Shown: piece after piece, positions 54,867 through 64,000 of the stretch
How positions within the stretch are numbered: the first letter of the stretch is position 1
Layout of the letters: each line of letters starts with the position of its first letter
Assembly (NCBI RefSeq): GCF_018860635.1
Contig: NZ_JAHKPT010000007.1
Span: 51,591 to 115,590, forward strand
Direction: 5' to 3'
DNA: 64,000 nucleotides
Origin: Aliiglaciecola lipolytica
GTDB taxonomy: Bacteria > Pseudomonadota > Gammaproteobacteria > Enterobacterales > Alteromonadaceae
The notes under the pieces: generated by a model
The model's database searches: none
Told to the model about the DNA's origin: nothing
Seen by the model: only the letters and a program-made list of their open reading frames with translations
Position numbers and translations under genes: made by a program

Positions 54867-55457
54867 CTAAGACTTGTCGTCTGCACTAATGCGACTAGCA
54901 ATAGCTCCATCTTGATTACGATATTTCGCATCAGCTCTACTGCTGTAGGGTTTTTCTGCAAAATCAGACAACACTTCAAAACTGATGGCACCAATTTTCA
55001 TTTTTGGTTTTAACGCCAATGGTAGTTTACCGCTATTGAAAAACTCCAATACGATATTGCCTGACCAGCCCGGATCTATGCGATGTGCGGTAACGTGAAC
55101 CATCAATCCCAAGCGTGCAAGGGAAGAACGTCCATCTAACCAGCCAACAATATTGGCCGGTAGCGTCACAGATTCATACGTCACCGCTAATGCCAATTCA
55201 CCCGGGTGCAGGAAAAAGGACTTATCATCAGGGACAATAATTTCATCGCTCATAACTGTGTTCATGGCTTCTTGAACTTCAGCTTTAGGACCACTGAGAT
55301 CAATAAAAGGTGCTGTGTGATCTTCAAAAACCCGAAATTTATTACCTAATCGGATATCCACGGTTACACCACTGATTTCAGAATAATCAGGTTCAGGAGA
55401 AATCGAAATTTTGCCTTCTTTTATGTATTGAAAAATATCTTTATCACATAACCGCAT
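54867..55457 (-). CDS. dcd: dCTP deaminase
   Basis: 196 aa, full length. It deaminates dCTP to dUTP for thymidylate synthesis in the cytoplasm. The motif [33 protein letters not shown] (catalytic Glu in VLEFFN) and the start [15 protein letters not shown]...[16 protein letters not shown] match the trimeric Dcd family. It is convergent with the AraC gene and 90 bp downstream of mrp on the same strand, an arrangement common in gammaproteobacteria (mrp-dcd). Confidence 0.96.
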   Translation of the reverse strand: MRLCDKDIFQYIKEGKISISPEPDYSEISGVTVDIRLGNKFRVFEDHTAPFIDLSGPKAEVQEAMNTVMSDEIIVPDDKSFFLHPGELALAVTYESVTLPANIVGWLDGRSSLARLGLMVHVTAHRIDPGWSGNIVLEFFNSGKLPLALKPKMKIGAISFEVLSDFAEKPYSSRADAKYRNQDGAIASRISADDKS

Positions 55458-55546
55458 GAAATTTTCTCTGTAAGTGTACCGCTTGATCCGCGGCTTTTAA
55501 TTTAAAGCTCAATTCGCGCACATTATGATCGCCTAGGTGCGGTTGT

Positions 55547-56608
55547 TCAATGTTTTTCAACAATTGGGATTGAATCATCACTTTTTAAAATTTGGCTGTA
55601 GGCTAATTGTTGTGACATTTTTTTAGCGGCATGCAAATACGCCTGTGCCAAATCACCATTAGGTTGTTCAAGTATTAACGGTAAACCGTTGTCAGCATGC
55701 TCTCGGATTTGAATATCTAATGGTAACTGACCAAGTAATTCCAAGCTTTGCTGTTCAGCTAATTTTTGCCCGCCACCACTGGCGAACACAAACTCTTTAT
55801 TGCCGCATTTACGGCATTGGTAATAGCTCATATTCTCAATAATACCTAAAACAGGAATACTCACTTTGTTAAACATCGCGATACCTTTTTTGGCGTCAGC
55901 CAAGGCTATGTCCTGTGGTGTCGTAACCACTATTGCAGCAGTTAAAGGCACCATTTGCGCCATAGTCAACTGAATATCGCCGGTGCCTGGAGGCATATCA
56001 ACAATCAAATAATCCAGTTCAGGCCATAGGGTTTCGTTAAGGATTTGCTGTAACGCTTTACTTGCCATAGGACCACGCCAAACAGTCGCATCATCACTGG
56101 GCACTAGATAACCAATCGAATTGGCCACCACCCCGTTACAGTTGATTGGGATCATATGTTTATTATCTTCGCTTTGCGGTCTTTGCTCAGGATTACCCAA
56201 CATAATCGGCACAGATGGACCATAAATATCGGCATCTAATATGCCAACCGTTGCACCTTGCGCTTGTAACGCAAAGGCCAGGTTCACTGCCGTTGTAGAC
56301 TTACCAACGCCACCTTTACCAGAGGCCACTGCAATAATATTTTTAATCTTTTGTAGGCGTTTGACTTTGGTTTTTTTGGCCGCAATATCGCAGCTTAATC
56401 GCACGTGATTGGAATCTAACCCAAGTTCGTCGATAGCGCCGATAATGAGTGAAAAATCCTGTTCACAGGCAAATGGGAAACAAAATTGCAATTTTTGTCC
56501 TTGCTGAGACAAACAATCCGTTATTTGCGATTCAGACAAGCTCAACATTTGGCCAATAAGCTGACAAATTTGCGTTATCTGGGGTTGATTAAACAGGGTA
56601 TTCGACAA
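55547..56608 (-). CDS. mrp: Mrp/ApbC iron-sulfur cluster carrier protein
   Basis: 353 aa P-loop ATPase that delivers Fe-S clusters to target proteins in the cytoplasm. The deviant Walker A GKGGVGKST, IVDMPPGTGDIQLTM, the CxxC of YYQCRKCGN that bridges the cluster, and ADIYGPSVPIM and WRGPMASKALQQIL are all present. The N-terminal ~90 residues form the DUF59-like domain. The start is unusual: no ATG is near, and TTG 56608 has AAGGAG 6 bases upstream; a TTG further upstream at 56629 has no such site. It is divergent from metG, the usual gammaproteobacterial arrangement. Confidence 0.95.
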   Translation of the reverse strand: MSNTLFNQPQITQICQLIGQMLSLSESQITDCLSQQGQKLQFCFPFACEQDFSLIIGAIDELGLDSNHVRLSCDIAAKKTKVKRLQKIKNIIAVASGKGGVGKSTTAVNLAFALQAQGATVGILDADIYGPSVPIMLGNPEQRPQSEDNKHMIPINCNGVVANSIGYLVPSDDATVWRGPMASKALQQILNETLWPELDYLIVDMPPGTGDIQLTMAQMVPLTAAIVVTTPQDIALADAKKGIAMFNKVSIPVLGIIENMSYYQCRKCGNKEFVFASGGGQKLAEQQSLELLGQLPLDIQIREHADNGLPLILEQPNGDLAQAYLHAAKKMSQQLAYSQILKSDDSIPIVEKH

Positions 56609-56725
56609 AGGTGACTCCTTTTGATGCAATTTATGTGATTTTATGCTGTTTTACTAATGCAATAACGCTGCATTTTCGTTACCATTTGCGTCCTTTTTTC
56701 AACTAATCAAGACTCGTAATCAAAC

Positions 56726-58771
56726 ATGCCAAATCAGCCACGTAAAATACTCGTCACCAGTGCCTTACCTTATGCCAATGGTTCTATCCATCTAGGCCAT
56801 TTACTGGAACACATTCAAACTGATATATGGACACGTTATCAACGAATGCGAGGCAACCAATGCTACAGTGTTTGTGCGGATGATGCACACGGTACGCCGG
56901 TAATGTTAAAAGCTCAGGAGTTAGGGATTACCCCTGAACAAATGGTCGCGCAAACTCGAGCAGAACATCACCAAGATCTGCTTGATTTTCATATCGAATA
57001 CGATAATTACTATGTGACCCACTCTGAAGAAAACAAAGAATTATGTGAAGAAATCTATAATCGCTTGAATTCTGCCGGCTACATCAGCAAACGTACTATC
57101 AGCCAATTGTATGATCCGGAAAAGAAAATGTTCTTGCCAGATCGTTTCATCAAAGGTACTTGCCCTTCGTGTAAAGCCGAAAATCAAAATGGCGATAGCT
57201 GCGACGTATGCAGTGCGACCTACAGCCCCACGGAAGTTATCAATCCGCGCTCTGTAGTATCCGGTGCAACTCCTATCTTGAAAGATTCAGAACATTATTT
57301 TTTCGATTTGCCAAAATTTGAAGATATGCTCAAAGAGTGGCTCGTCAGTGGTGCGCTGCAAGAAGAAATCGCCAATAAACTCAAAGAGTGGTTTGACGAA
57401 GGATTGCAACAGTGGGATATCAGTCGAGACGCGCCTTATTTCGGTTTTGAGATACCTGGCGCACCGAACAAGTTTTTCTATGTTTGGGTTGATGCTCCAG
57501 TAGGTTACATGGCGAGCTTCAAAAATTATTGTAATCAACATGATATTGATTTTGATAGTTTCTGGAATGCAGACTCAGATGCTGAGCTATATCATTTCAT
57601 CGGCAAAGACATTACATATTTCCATTGTTTGTTCTGGCCCGCCATGCTTGAAGGTGCAGGTCTACGCAAACCAACGGGTGTTAACGTCCACGGTTTTGTC
57701 ACGGTAAATGGCGCAAAAATGTCTAAATCCACGGGTACCTTTATTAAAGGACGCACCTATTTAGATCATTTGAATCCAGAGTATTTACGTTATTACTACG
57801 CCTCTAAATTAAGTGACGGCGTCACTGATATCGATTTAAATTTGGAAGATTTTGCGCAGAAAGTAAATTCTGACTTAGTCGGTAAAGTAGTGAATATTGC
57901 CAGTCGTTGCGCCGGATTCATCACCAAACGTTTTGACGCTACATTATCGGATAACGTCATTGAGCCTGAATTGCTTGCACAATTTAAACAAGCCTCTGAT
58001 GACATTGCCAACATGTATGAAAAGCGCCAATACAACAGAGCTATCCGTGAAATCATGGCTTTGGCAGATAAAGCCAATCAATTCATTGATGCGCAAGCTC
58101 CTTGGGTGACCATCAAAGAAGAAGGTAAAGAGCAATATACTCACGATGTTTGTTCATTGGGAATCAACTTGTTCCGTATATTGGTTGTTTATCTTAAACC
58201 TGTATTACCAAAACTGGCTGAGCAAGCTGAAGCCTTCCTAAACGATGAACTTGATTGGGACAGTGCGCAACGTGACTTGGGTAAACATAAAATAAACAAG
58301 TTTAAAGCCTTGATGCAACGTGTTGATATGGACAAGGTTAACGCGATTATAGAAGACTCAAAAGAAAACCTTGAGCCTAAGAAGGTCGCAGCTCCCGCGG
58401 CGGAATCGGCCACCGATGGCCCACTTAGCAAAGATCCAATTGGTGAAACGATTAGCTTTGATGACTTTGCAAAAGTCGACCTACGTATAGCTAAAATAGC
58501 CAAAGCTGAACACGTTGAAGGTGCAGATAAATTACTGCGTCTGCAATTGGATCTAGGCGGAGAAACTAAACAGGTGTTTGCCGGCATTAAATCAGCCTAT
58601 CAACCAGAAGACCTTGAAGGTAAGTTAACCGTAATGGTGGCAAATTTAGCCCCCCGCAAAATGCGTTTTGGTTTGTCAGAGGGAATGGTTTTAGCGGCTG
58701 GACCGGGTGGAAAAGATCTGTGGATCATGGAACCCCATGAAGGAGCACAACCTGGTATGAAAGTTAAATAA
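56726..58771 (+). CDS. metG: Methionyl-tRNA synthetase
   Basis: 681 aa, complete. The class I signature is HLGH ([20 protein letters not shown]) near residue 22 and KMSKS (KMSKSTGTF) near residue 333. The zinc knuckle CPSC...CDVC lies at about 147-160. The anticodon-binding helices follow, and a C-terminal tRNA-binding domain (EMAP-II/Trbp111-like, [20 protein letters not shown] to the end) starts at about residue 578, which marks the long E. coli-type enzyme. It charges tRNA-Met in the cytoplasm. A strong terminator follows. Confidence 0.98.
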   Translation: MPNQPRKILVTSALPYANGSIHLGHLLEHIQTDIWTRYQRMRGNQCYSVCADDAHGTPVMLKAQELGITPEQMVAQTRAEHHQDLLDFHIEYDNYYVTHSEENKELCEEIYNRLNSAGYISKRTISQLYDPEKKMFLPDRFIKGTCPSCKAENQNGDSCDVCSATYSPTEVINPRSVVSGATPILKDSEHYFFDLPKFEDMLKEWLVSGALQEEIANKLKEWFDEGLQQWDISRDAPYFGFEIPGAPNKFFYVWVDAPVGYMASFKNYCNQHDIDFDSFWNADSDAELYHFIGKDITYFHCLFWPAMLEGAGLRKPTGVNVHGFVTVNGAKMSKSTGTFIKGRTYLDHLNPEYLRYYYASKLSDGVTDIDLNLEDFAQKVNSDLVGKVVNIASRCAGFITKRFDATLSDNVIEPELLAQFKQASDDIANMYEKRQYNRAIREIMALADKANQFIDAQAPWVTIKEEGKEQYTHDVCSLGINLFRILVVYLKPVLPKLAEQAEAFLNDELDWDSAQRDLGKHKINKFKALMQRVDMDKVNAIIEDSKENLEPKKVAAPAAESATDGPLSKDPIGETISFDDFAKVDLRIAKIAKAEHVEGADKLLRLQLDLGGETKQVFAGIKSAYQPEDLEGKLTVMVANLAPRKMRFGLSEGMVLAAGPGGKDLWIMEPHEGAQPGMKVK

Positions 58772-58804
58772 TAGCTTCACTAACCTTATAACTGATCCAC
58801 TATT

Positions 58805-58831
58805 AGGCGTTCATATTATGAACGCCTTTTT
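58805..58831 (+). terminator. Terminator of metG
   Basis: AGGCGTTCAT-ATT-ATGAACGCCT is a perfect 10-bp stem with a 3-nt loop, followed by T residues to 58831. It lies 34 bp beyond the metG stop. Its reverse may also help end the convergent yafS-type transcript. Confidence 0.92.
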
Positions 58832-58875
58832 ATTTGCCTAAAACAGACTTAACAACAGTACTTCACCTATTGCAG

Positions 58876-59646
58876 TTAACGACTATTTTTTTGCATTGAG
58901 GTGCGAACGCTAGCACCTACCGTTGAGAACTTTGGTGAGGGTTTCCATTTTGGTTTAATTAAGGAAAGTGGAATCACACGCTTTTTGGCGACTATCACGT
59001 AAATACTCGAAAATATTGGCAAATATTTACGACAGAACGATTCTATTCCTGAAAAAAGCCGTGATTTACGCTTAAACATCAAACTCGAAAATACCAGCTG
59101 ATGTTGCTCAATGGTTTCAAAACCAAGCAAATGCAGCCAGTCATTTATTCGCATACTGCTAAAAAAGCGAGCTTCCCGTAAAATCTTATTTGATTTAAAC
59201 GGAAGATAACGCAAAATTCCAGCCAAACTAAATGGATTGAAGCCCACTATCACCACGTGGCCATTGGGAATTAATGTTCGATCAATTTCTCTTAAAATTT
59301 GATGGGGATCTCTGGAAAAGTCCAGTTCATGGGCTAGCAAAAAAGCGTCGACGCTGTTTTCGCTAAAAGGCAGCTCATGGCTATCTGCGATAACTTGGTT
59401 ACCTTTTATAGGTTGATGTTGCTCTACGCATTTTCGATTCACCACATTAACAATATGTTTGATTGCACATTCTGATAAATCGATTTGGCTGCTCAAACAG
59501 CCCACCTTAACTAAATGATAGCCAAAAAAACGCCTGCTACATGCTTCTAAGCTGGTTTCCACATGTTCTTTCATGGGCTCCCCAACAGGCAAAGCTTGCC
59601 AGGAAGTGGGATAAATCGGTTTTTTAGAGATTAAAGCAGGCTTCAT
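58876..59646 (-). CDS. yafS: SAM-dependent methyltransferase (YafS-like)
   Basis: 256 aa. The class I methyltransferase core is only partly conserved: VKVGCLSSQIDL takes the place of the usual GxGxG, then IADSHELPFSENSVDAFLLA (motif II/III, VDxVxxxHxLEF type) and HVVIVGFNPFSLAGILRYL. The GFNPFSL block and the divergent neighbour gloB identify the YafS-like family. Its target is unknown. ATG 59646 is used; the longer frame starts with TTG. The gene order metG-terminator-yafS-gloB-mltD keeps the gammaproteobacterial yafS/gloB/mltD neighbourhood. Confidence 0.8.
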   Translation of the reverse strand: MKPALISKKPIYPTSWQALPVGEPMKEHVETSLEACSRRFFGYHLVKVGCLSSQIDLSECAIKHIVNVVNRKCVEQHQPIKGNQVIADSHELPFSENSVDAFLLAHELDFSRDPHQILREIDRTLIPNGHVVIVGFNPFSLAGILRYLPFKSNKILREARFFSSMRINDWLHLLGFETIEQHQLVFSSLMFKRKSRLFSGIESFCRKYLPIFSSIYVIVAKKRVIPLSLIKPKWKPSPKFSTVGASVRTSMQKNSR

Positions 59647-59722
59647 ATTGTCCAAACAATTGCGCAGCTACCAACAACTACATATAGTACAACACTAGCG
59701 AAGTGACACAAGCAAGGTAATT

Positions 59723-60517
59723 ATGTCTCAAACAAAACAAACTCAGTCAATCCTATCGGTATTTCCTATCCCGGCGTTCACAGATAATTATATTTGGTGT
59801 GTACACAATGGCGTGAATTGCTGGGTGGTTGATCCTGGAGATGCATCACCAGTTTTAGATTATATTCAATCGACAAATTTAACCCTAAAAGGGATATTGG
59901 TGACCCACCATCACAATGATCATACCGGTGGCATTTTGGCCCTTTTAAAACACGCACCAGAGATTCCCGTGTTGGGACCAGACTATGGTAATATTCAAGG
60001 CTTGACCAAAAGATTGAAGGAAGGCGATTCAGTAGTGCTCGATTCCTTGGATCTTGAATTGGCGGTTTTAGAGGTACCAGGGCACACCTTGGACCATATC
60101 GCGTTTTATGGTCAAAATATGCTGTTTTGTGGAGATACCTTATTTTCAGCGGGTTGCGGCAGACTTTTCGAAGGCACTCCACAACAAATGCATGAATCTT
60201 TAGAGAAATTAATGAAACTCCCAGCACAAACTAAGGTCTATTGTACCCACGAATATACTTTAGCTAATGTGAATTTTGCGCTAAATGTAGAACCTGAAAA
60301 CCAAGCTCTACACGCCTATTCAGATTGGGCAAAACATCAAAGAAGTCAGGGGCTACCTACTCTGCCTTCAAATATCGAACAACAAAAAGCGATAAATCCG
60401 TTTTTACGTGCGCAACAGGATGAAATAAAACATAATGCAGAACAATTTGTTGGCAAGAAGTTATCCAACGAAACAGACGTTTTCGCTGCAATCAGGCAGT
60501 GGAAAGACAATTTTTAG
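59723..60517 (+). CDS. gloB: Hydroxyacylglutathione hydrolase (glyoxalase II)
   Basis: 264 aa. The metal-binding motif is THHHNDHTGG, followed by VPGHTLDHIAFY, CGDTLFSAGCGRLFEG and the C-terminal domain's CTHEYTLANVNFAL. It hydrolyses S-D-lactoylglutathione to D-lactate and glutathione, the second step of methylglyoxal removal, in the cytoplasm with a dinuclear Zn/Fe site. Length and motif order match E. coli GloB. It is divergent from yafS and 43 bp before mltD. Confidence 0.96.
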   Translation: MSQTKQTQSILSVFPIPAFTDNYIWCVHNGVNCWVVDPGDASPVLDYIQSTNLTLKGILVTHHHNDHTGGILALLKHAPEIPVLGPDYGNIQGLTKRLKEGDSVVLDSLDLELAVLEVPGHTLDHIAFYGQNMLFCGDTLFSAGCGRLFEGTPQQMHESLEKLMKLPAQTKVYCTHEYTLANVNFALNVEPENQALHAYSDWAKHQRSQGLPTLPSNIEQQKAINPFLRAQQDEIKHNAEQFVGKKLSNETDVFAAIRQWKDNF

Positions 60518-60560
60518 TGGAGCCAATGATAAGGGTCAAACAGGTTTTTTCAACACCGCA

Positions 60561-62246
60561 ATGAAAATCACCTCTTTTTCGTTGCTAATGGTATTAACGG
60601 GTTGCCAAACATATATGGCGGACTCCCATGCCCAAAGCGAAACTCATCAAGAACAACTGATTGCCGAACAAATCAATAACAGCTGTGAACAGAAACACGC
60701 TTTAGCTGATGAGCTTTTTGATTGCACCTCCGCATCTCAGGGCACTATTCCTGTTACTCACCCTACAGAAATAGTAGAAATTACAGTTGAGCCAGACAAT
60801 TACGTTGAATTACCTGATGATGAAATTGCTGATATCAACGAGTCAACTCAGAGCCCTGAAAACCTTTGGCTTAGAATTAAACAACAGTTAACTTTCCCGA
60901 TCCCAGATAATGATCGTTTAAAGGCACAAAAAAATTGGTATCTGAAGCACCCTGAATATATGCAGCGAGTCGCAACTCGAGCCAAGCCTTTCATGCACTA
61001 CATTGTTGAGCAAATTGAAAAGAACCAACTTCCCCTTGAGTTAGCTTTTTTGCCCATAGTAGAAAGCGCATTTGATCCTTTTGCCTATTCCCACGGACGA
61101 GCTGCAGGCATGTGGCAGTTTATTCCAGGTACTGGAAAACGTTTTGGCATGAAACAAACTTGGTGGTATGACGGAAGACGCGATGTAGTTGCATCAACTG
61201 AGGGCGCAATTGCCTATCTGACCTACTTAAATAATATGTTTGATGGCGACTGGCTACATGCGTTGGCAGCATACAATTCAGGTGAAGGTAGAGTCAGAAG
61301 TGCGATTAGACGGAATAAAAAAGCCGGAAAACCTACTGACTTCTGGTCGTTAGATTTACCTCGCGAAACCCGAGCATATGTGCCTAAATTATTAGCTCTT
61401 AGCAGCATTTTAAAAGATGCAGATGATGACAATATTGCGTGGACAGCCATTCCAAATAAACCTTTTGTTGAAGTGGTAGACGTGGAGTCACAAATCGATC
61501 TTGCGTTAGCGGCAGACCTTGCGGGATTAACCCTCAAAGAACTTCATTCCCTGAATGCTGGCTTCAATCGTTGGGCAACGGATCCTGATGGCCCTCACAG
61601 ATTATTATTGCCTGTTGAAAGCGTTGACAATTTTGAGATTGCGCTAAATAAAATAGAAGAAAATGAACGTCTTAACTGGGTTCGGCATAAAATCAAAAGT
61701 GGTGACAGTTTATTAAAATTAGCCAAACAATATCATACCACCGTTGGCGTGATCCAAGGTGTGAATGATATGCAAGGCAACCTGATCCGGGTCGGAGATT
61801 ATATTTTGGTGCCGGTTTCACTAAAATCTCTGGATTCATATTCCCTTTCACAAGAGCAGCGGCTGGCAACTACTCAATCTAAACCTCGCGGAAGTTACTC
61901 TTTAAATCACAAAGTAAAAAGTGGTGATACCTTTTGGGATTTAAGCCGCGAATATAAGGTCGACATGCGTAGTTTGGCCAAATGGAACGGTATGGCTCCC
62001 ACCGATCCCTTAATGCCAGGTAAAAACTTGGTTATTTGGGTTAAACAAGCGTCTGAATCTCAACGTAAAGATGCGGTAATGCGCACGTTAACCTACACCG
62101 TTAAAAAAGGTGATTCATTAGCTCGAATTGCGAATAAATTTAAAGTGAATCTGGTGGATTTAAAACGTTGGAATCAAGATAAACTGCGTAAATATTTGCA
62201 GCCTGGACAGAAGATAAAAGTCTATGTTGACGTTACTCGTACCTAA
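60561..62246 (+). CDS. mltD: Membrane-bound lytic murein transglycosylase D
   Basis: 561 aa. A lipoprotein signal peptide ends VLTGC (Cys at about 16). The SLT domain (~150-280) has LAFLPIVESAFDPFAYSHG (catalytic Glu in VESAFDP), AAGMWQFIPGTGKRFG, and LAAYNSGEGRVRSAIR. Three LysM repeats follow: IKSGDSLLKLAKQYHTTVGV, VKSGDTFWDLSREYKVDMRS and VKKGDSLARIANKFKVNLVD. The enzyme cuts glycan strands of peptidoglycan at the outer membrane. ATG 60561 is used, because the longer frame overlaps gloB and lacks the signal. E. coli MltD has two LysM repeats, so three here is longer than usual. Confidence 0.95.
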   Translation: MKITSFSLLMVLTGCQTYMADSHAQSETHQEQLIAEQINNSCEQKHALADELFDCTSASQGTIPVTHPTEIVEITVEPDNYVELPDDEIADINESTQSPENLWLRIKQQLTFPIPDNDRLKAQKNWYLKHPEYMQRVATRAKPFMHYIVEQIEKNQLPLELAFLPIVESAFDPFAYSHGRAAGMWQFIPGTGKRFGMKQTWWYDGRRDVVASTEGAIAYLTYLNNMFDGDWLHALAAYNSGEGRVRSAIRRNKKAGKPTDFWSLDLPRETRAYVPKLLALSSILKDADDDNIAWTAIPNKPFVEVVDVESQIDLALAADLAGLTLKELHSLNAGFNRWATDPDGPHRLLLPVESVDNFEIALNKIEENERLNWVRHKIKSGDSLLKLAKQYHTTVGVIQGVNDMQGNLIRVGDYILVPVSLKSLDSYSLSQEQRLATTQSKPRGSYSLNHKVKSGDTFWDLSREYKVDMRSLAKWNGMAPTDPLMPGKNLVIWVKQASESQRKDAVMRTLTYTVKKGDSLARIANKFKVNLVDLKRWNQDKLRKYLQPGQKIKVYVDVTRT

Positions 62247-62280
62247 CAAGTCAAAGTTAACTAAGGTAAAGGAATGATCG

Positions 62281-63336
62281 ATGCTGGGGTTTAATCGCAA
62301 AAATCTAAGCAAAAGCCATGAGGGTCCTTGGCTTTTGCTCGATTTATTTATGCTAGGATTATTATTCATTAATCTTATCTGGATTATTTTTGACTCCTTA
62401 TACAGCACCGAAATCGTCAAACAATCATTAGCTTATGTATCGGAATCCTTAGTCACTGGCTATGCCCCTGTGCACAATAACTTCCTGTTGATAGATTTAG
62501 CCTTTGTCGCGGTATTCCTTAGTGAATTTTGCTTACGCTGGATAGTTGCAGTGGTAAAAAAGACCTACTTGAGATGGTATTTTTTCCCATTTATTCACTT
62601 TTACGATTTGGTTGGCTGTATCCCACTTGGTGCTGCTCGAATATTCCGTTTTTTACGGATATTTTCAATTCTTCATCGCCTGCATAAATATGAAATTATT
62701 GACCTTAGGCGCACAGCTTTGTTTCGCTTTATCGCATTTTATTATGAAGTTTTTGTAGAAGAGCTGTCTGATCGCATTGTTGTCAAAGTATTATCGGATG
62801 CGCAAAAAGATATCGCTGCAGGTTCTCCCCTAGTAGAAGATATTACTCAAAATGTAATCGCATCTCGACTGCCGGTGATATCCAGATGGACAGCATCAGT
62901 ATTGAGTCATATTGGTGAGTCTATTGAACATAACGAACATGGCCAGTCCGTAAGACAACATGTGAACAAAAGTGTAGGTAAAGCAGTTAGAGGCAATCCG
63001 CATATTTCAACCTTAAAACTGGTTCCAGTGTTAGGTTCAACCATTGAGCGCACCTTAGAGTCCGCGGTGACAGACATTGTCACCCAATCAATCGTTAATC
63101 TGCTCAAAGACATGACCCCAGAAAAAATCGACGATTTTGTAAAGCATGGGATTGGTCGATTTTCAAGTGAAGATGAAGCGTTAGATGATGAGGTATTAGC
63201 CGTGGTAAATGAATGTATCGAGCTGATAAAAAGTCATGTTTCGCAGCAGCGCTGGAAAACCGAATTTGAGCAAGAATCAACTGTCACAGCTGTAGTTGTT
63301 GAACAAAACAATCCACAAAATCCTCCGCAAATCTAG
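62281..63336 (+). CDS. Voltage-sensor-like membrane protein without a pore (ion-transporter-like)
   Basis: 351 aa. Four segments resemble a voltage-sensor domain: S1 ~17-38, S2 ~68-90 with FLSEFCLRW (the acidic residue and Arg of ion-channel S2), S3 ~100-117 (FPFIHFYDLVGCIPL, with an Asp) and S4 ~118-134 with Arg at 120, 123, 126 and 133. No pore helix or selectivity filter follows. Instead there is a soluble, mostly helical domain to the end (IGESIEHNEHGQSVRQHVNK, LKDMTPEKIDDFVKHGIGRF). It may be annotated simply as an ion transporter. It could be a voltage sensor that controls a partner, or a proton channel. AAAGGA lies about 8 bases before ATG 62281. It lies 34 bp after mltD. Confidence 0.6.
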   Translation: MLGFNRKNLSKSHEGPWLLLDLFMLGLLFINLIWIIFDSLYSTEIVKQSLAYVSESLVTGYAPVHNNFLLIDLAFVAVFLSEFCLRWIVAVVKKTYLRWYFFPFIHFYDLVGCIPLGAARIFRFLRIFSILHRLHKYEIIDLRRTALFRFIAFYYEVFVEELSDRIVVKVLSDAQKDIAAGSPLVEDITQNVIASRLPVISRWTASVLSHIGESIEHNEHGQSVRQHVNKSVGKAVRGNPHISTLKLVPVLGSTIERTLESAVTDIVTQSIVNLLKDMTPEKIDDFVKHGIGRFSSEDEALDDEVLAVVNECIELIKSHVSQQRWKTEFEQESTVTAVVVEQNNPQNPPQI

Positions 63337-63371
63337 CGGGGAGGTTTATCCTGCGCTTTTTTGATATTTTT

Positions 63372-64000
63372 CATGGCCTAAAGGCCATGCTACAGATTAA
63401 TTGCACCCTGTAGGTGGGGGATTTATCCCCTGCAACGCTAGCAACAGCATTCATGGCCTAAGGGCCATGCTACAGATTAATCAAACCCTGTAGGTGGGGG
63501 ATTTATCCCCTACAATGCTAGCAACATCATCCATGGCCTAAAGGCCATGCTACAGATTAATTGCACCCTGTAGGTGGGAGATTTATTCCTTACAACGCTA
63601 GCATCAGCATCCATGGCCTAAAGGCCATGCTACAAAAAAGCGGTGATGCATTTTATTCGGTGATTCGTGTAGGCGGTGGCTTTAGCCCCGCGGTTGTTGT
63701 TCGGTGCTCATGGCCTAAAGGCCATGCTACAAATTCCCCTCCTGTAGGTGGGGGATTTATCCCCTACAACACTGGCAACATCATCCATGGCCTAAAGGCC
63801 ATGCTACAGATTAATTGCACCCTGTAGGTGGGGGATTTATTCCTTACAACGCTAGCATCAGCATCCATGGCCTAAAGGCCATGCTACAAAAAAGCGGTGA
63901 TGCATTTTATTCGGTGATTCGTGTAGGCGGTGGCTTTAATCCCGCGGTTGTTGTTCGGTGCTCATGGCCTGAAGGCCATACTACAAATTCCCCTCCTGTA
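63372..64000 (+). repeat. REP array 2 (80-bp and 97-bp modules), continues past the window
   Basis: Eight palindromes CATGGCC-TAAA-GGCCATG (with CTAC next to it) begin at 63372, 63452, 63532, 63612, 63709, 63786, 63866 and 63963. The spacings are 80, 80, 80, 97, 77, 80 and 97. The 97-bp module is the same as in array 1, in the opposite orientation; the 80-bp module carries a different GTAGG stem (GTAGGTGGGGGATTTATCCC). Each module thus pairs two inverted REP types, a BIME-like build. The array runs off the right edge. Confidence 0.85.

Noticed and set aside
63561..63827. 88-codon frame in REP array 2
   Set aside because: It lies wholly in REP modules, with stops falling at the same positions as the palindromes; no ribosome site.
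45879..64000. CRISPR array
   Set aside because: The regular palindromes and spacers look array-like, but spacers are repeated (97, 80, 44 bp), not unique, and no cas gene is near.

Overview
The window looks like chromosomal DNA from a marine gammaproteobacterium of the Alteromonadales (Paraglaciecola/Glaciecola/Alteromonas type). The pointers are large TonB-dependent receptors, a secreted beta-propeller phytase, PEP-CTERM and Ser/Thr-kinase genes, the gammaproteobacterial mltD-gloB-yafS block, a proL-type tRNA-Pro(GGG), and GTAG-headed REP palindromes. The assignment rests on gene content and not on a phylogenetic marker.

Layout. (1) 1-9341, minus strand: part of an Afp/PVC-like extracellular contractile injection system (eCIS). 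It has two sheaths, two tubes, a Pvc16-type cap/terminator protein, an Afp7-like protein with a long low-complexity tail, a 56-aa Afp6-like protein and a gp27/gpD-like hub. It runs off the left edge. (2) 10153-14256: a PEP-CTERM protein, an ECF sigma factor and a divergent membrane Ser/Thr kinase. (3) 14464-17697: a nitrogen operon with a formate/nitrite-family channel, a PP2C-kinase fusion and cyanase. It is preceded by a sigma-54 promoter, two hexaloop hairpins of the ANTAR (NasR/NasT) type and an overlapping terminator. (4) 17707-22971: a lipoprotein, a molybdenum hydroxylase pair (IorA/IorB type) and a sodium:solute symporter. (5) 23229-26310: a lipoprotein membrane-fusion protein with an ABC-2 exporter. 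(6) 26370-33513, minus strand: MscS channel, DUF432, beta-CASP hydrolase, Na/Pi cotransporter, dicarboxylate symporter and universal stress protein. (7) 33886-37640: a gtr glycan-glucosylation cluster in which the GtrII-like and GtrB-like genes both carry in-frame TAA codons. (8) 37697-45364, minus strand: Na+ symporter, two serine hydrolases, a cytochrome b561-cytochrome c fusion and a TonB receptor. (9) 45879-46408: REP array, then tRNA-Pro. (10) 46777-52641, minus strand: a phytate-phosphate operon (TonB receptor, acid phosphatase, two-domain phytase) with a near-perfect Pho box upstream and a UUCG-loop terminator downstream. (11) 52880-62246: degenerate GGDEF protein plus AraC regulator, then housekeeping genes dcd, mrp, metG, yafS, gloB and mltD. 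(12) A pore-less voltage-sensor-like membrane protein, then a second REP array to the right edge.

The best regulatory signals are the sigma-54/ANTAR leader at 14464-14579 and the Pho box at 52624-52641. The most unusual structural feature is the pair of modular REP arrays. They share a 97-bp module, lie in opposite orientation, and bracket about 17 kb.

Start codons were adjusted where the longest frame began at a TTG or GTG without a ribosome binding site. No database search was run; family names come from motif recognition.
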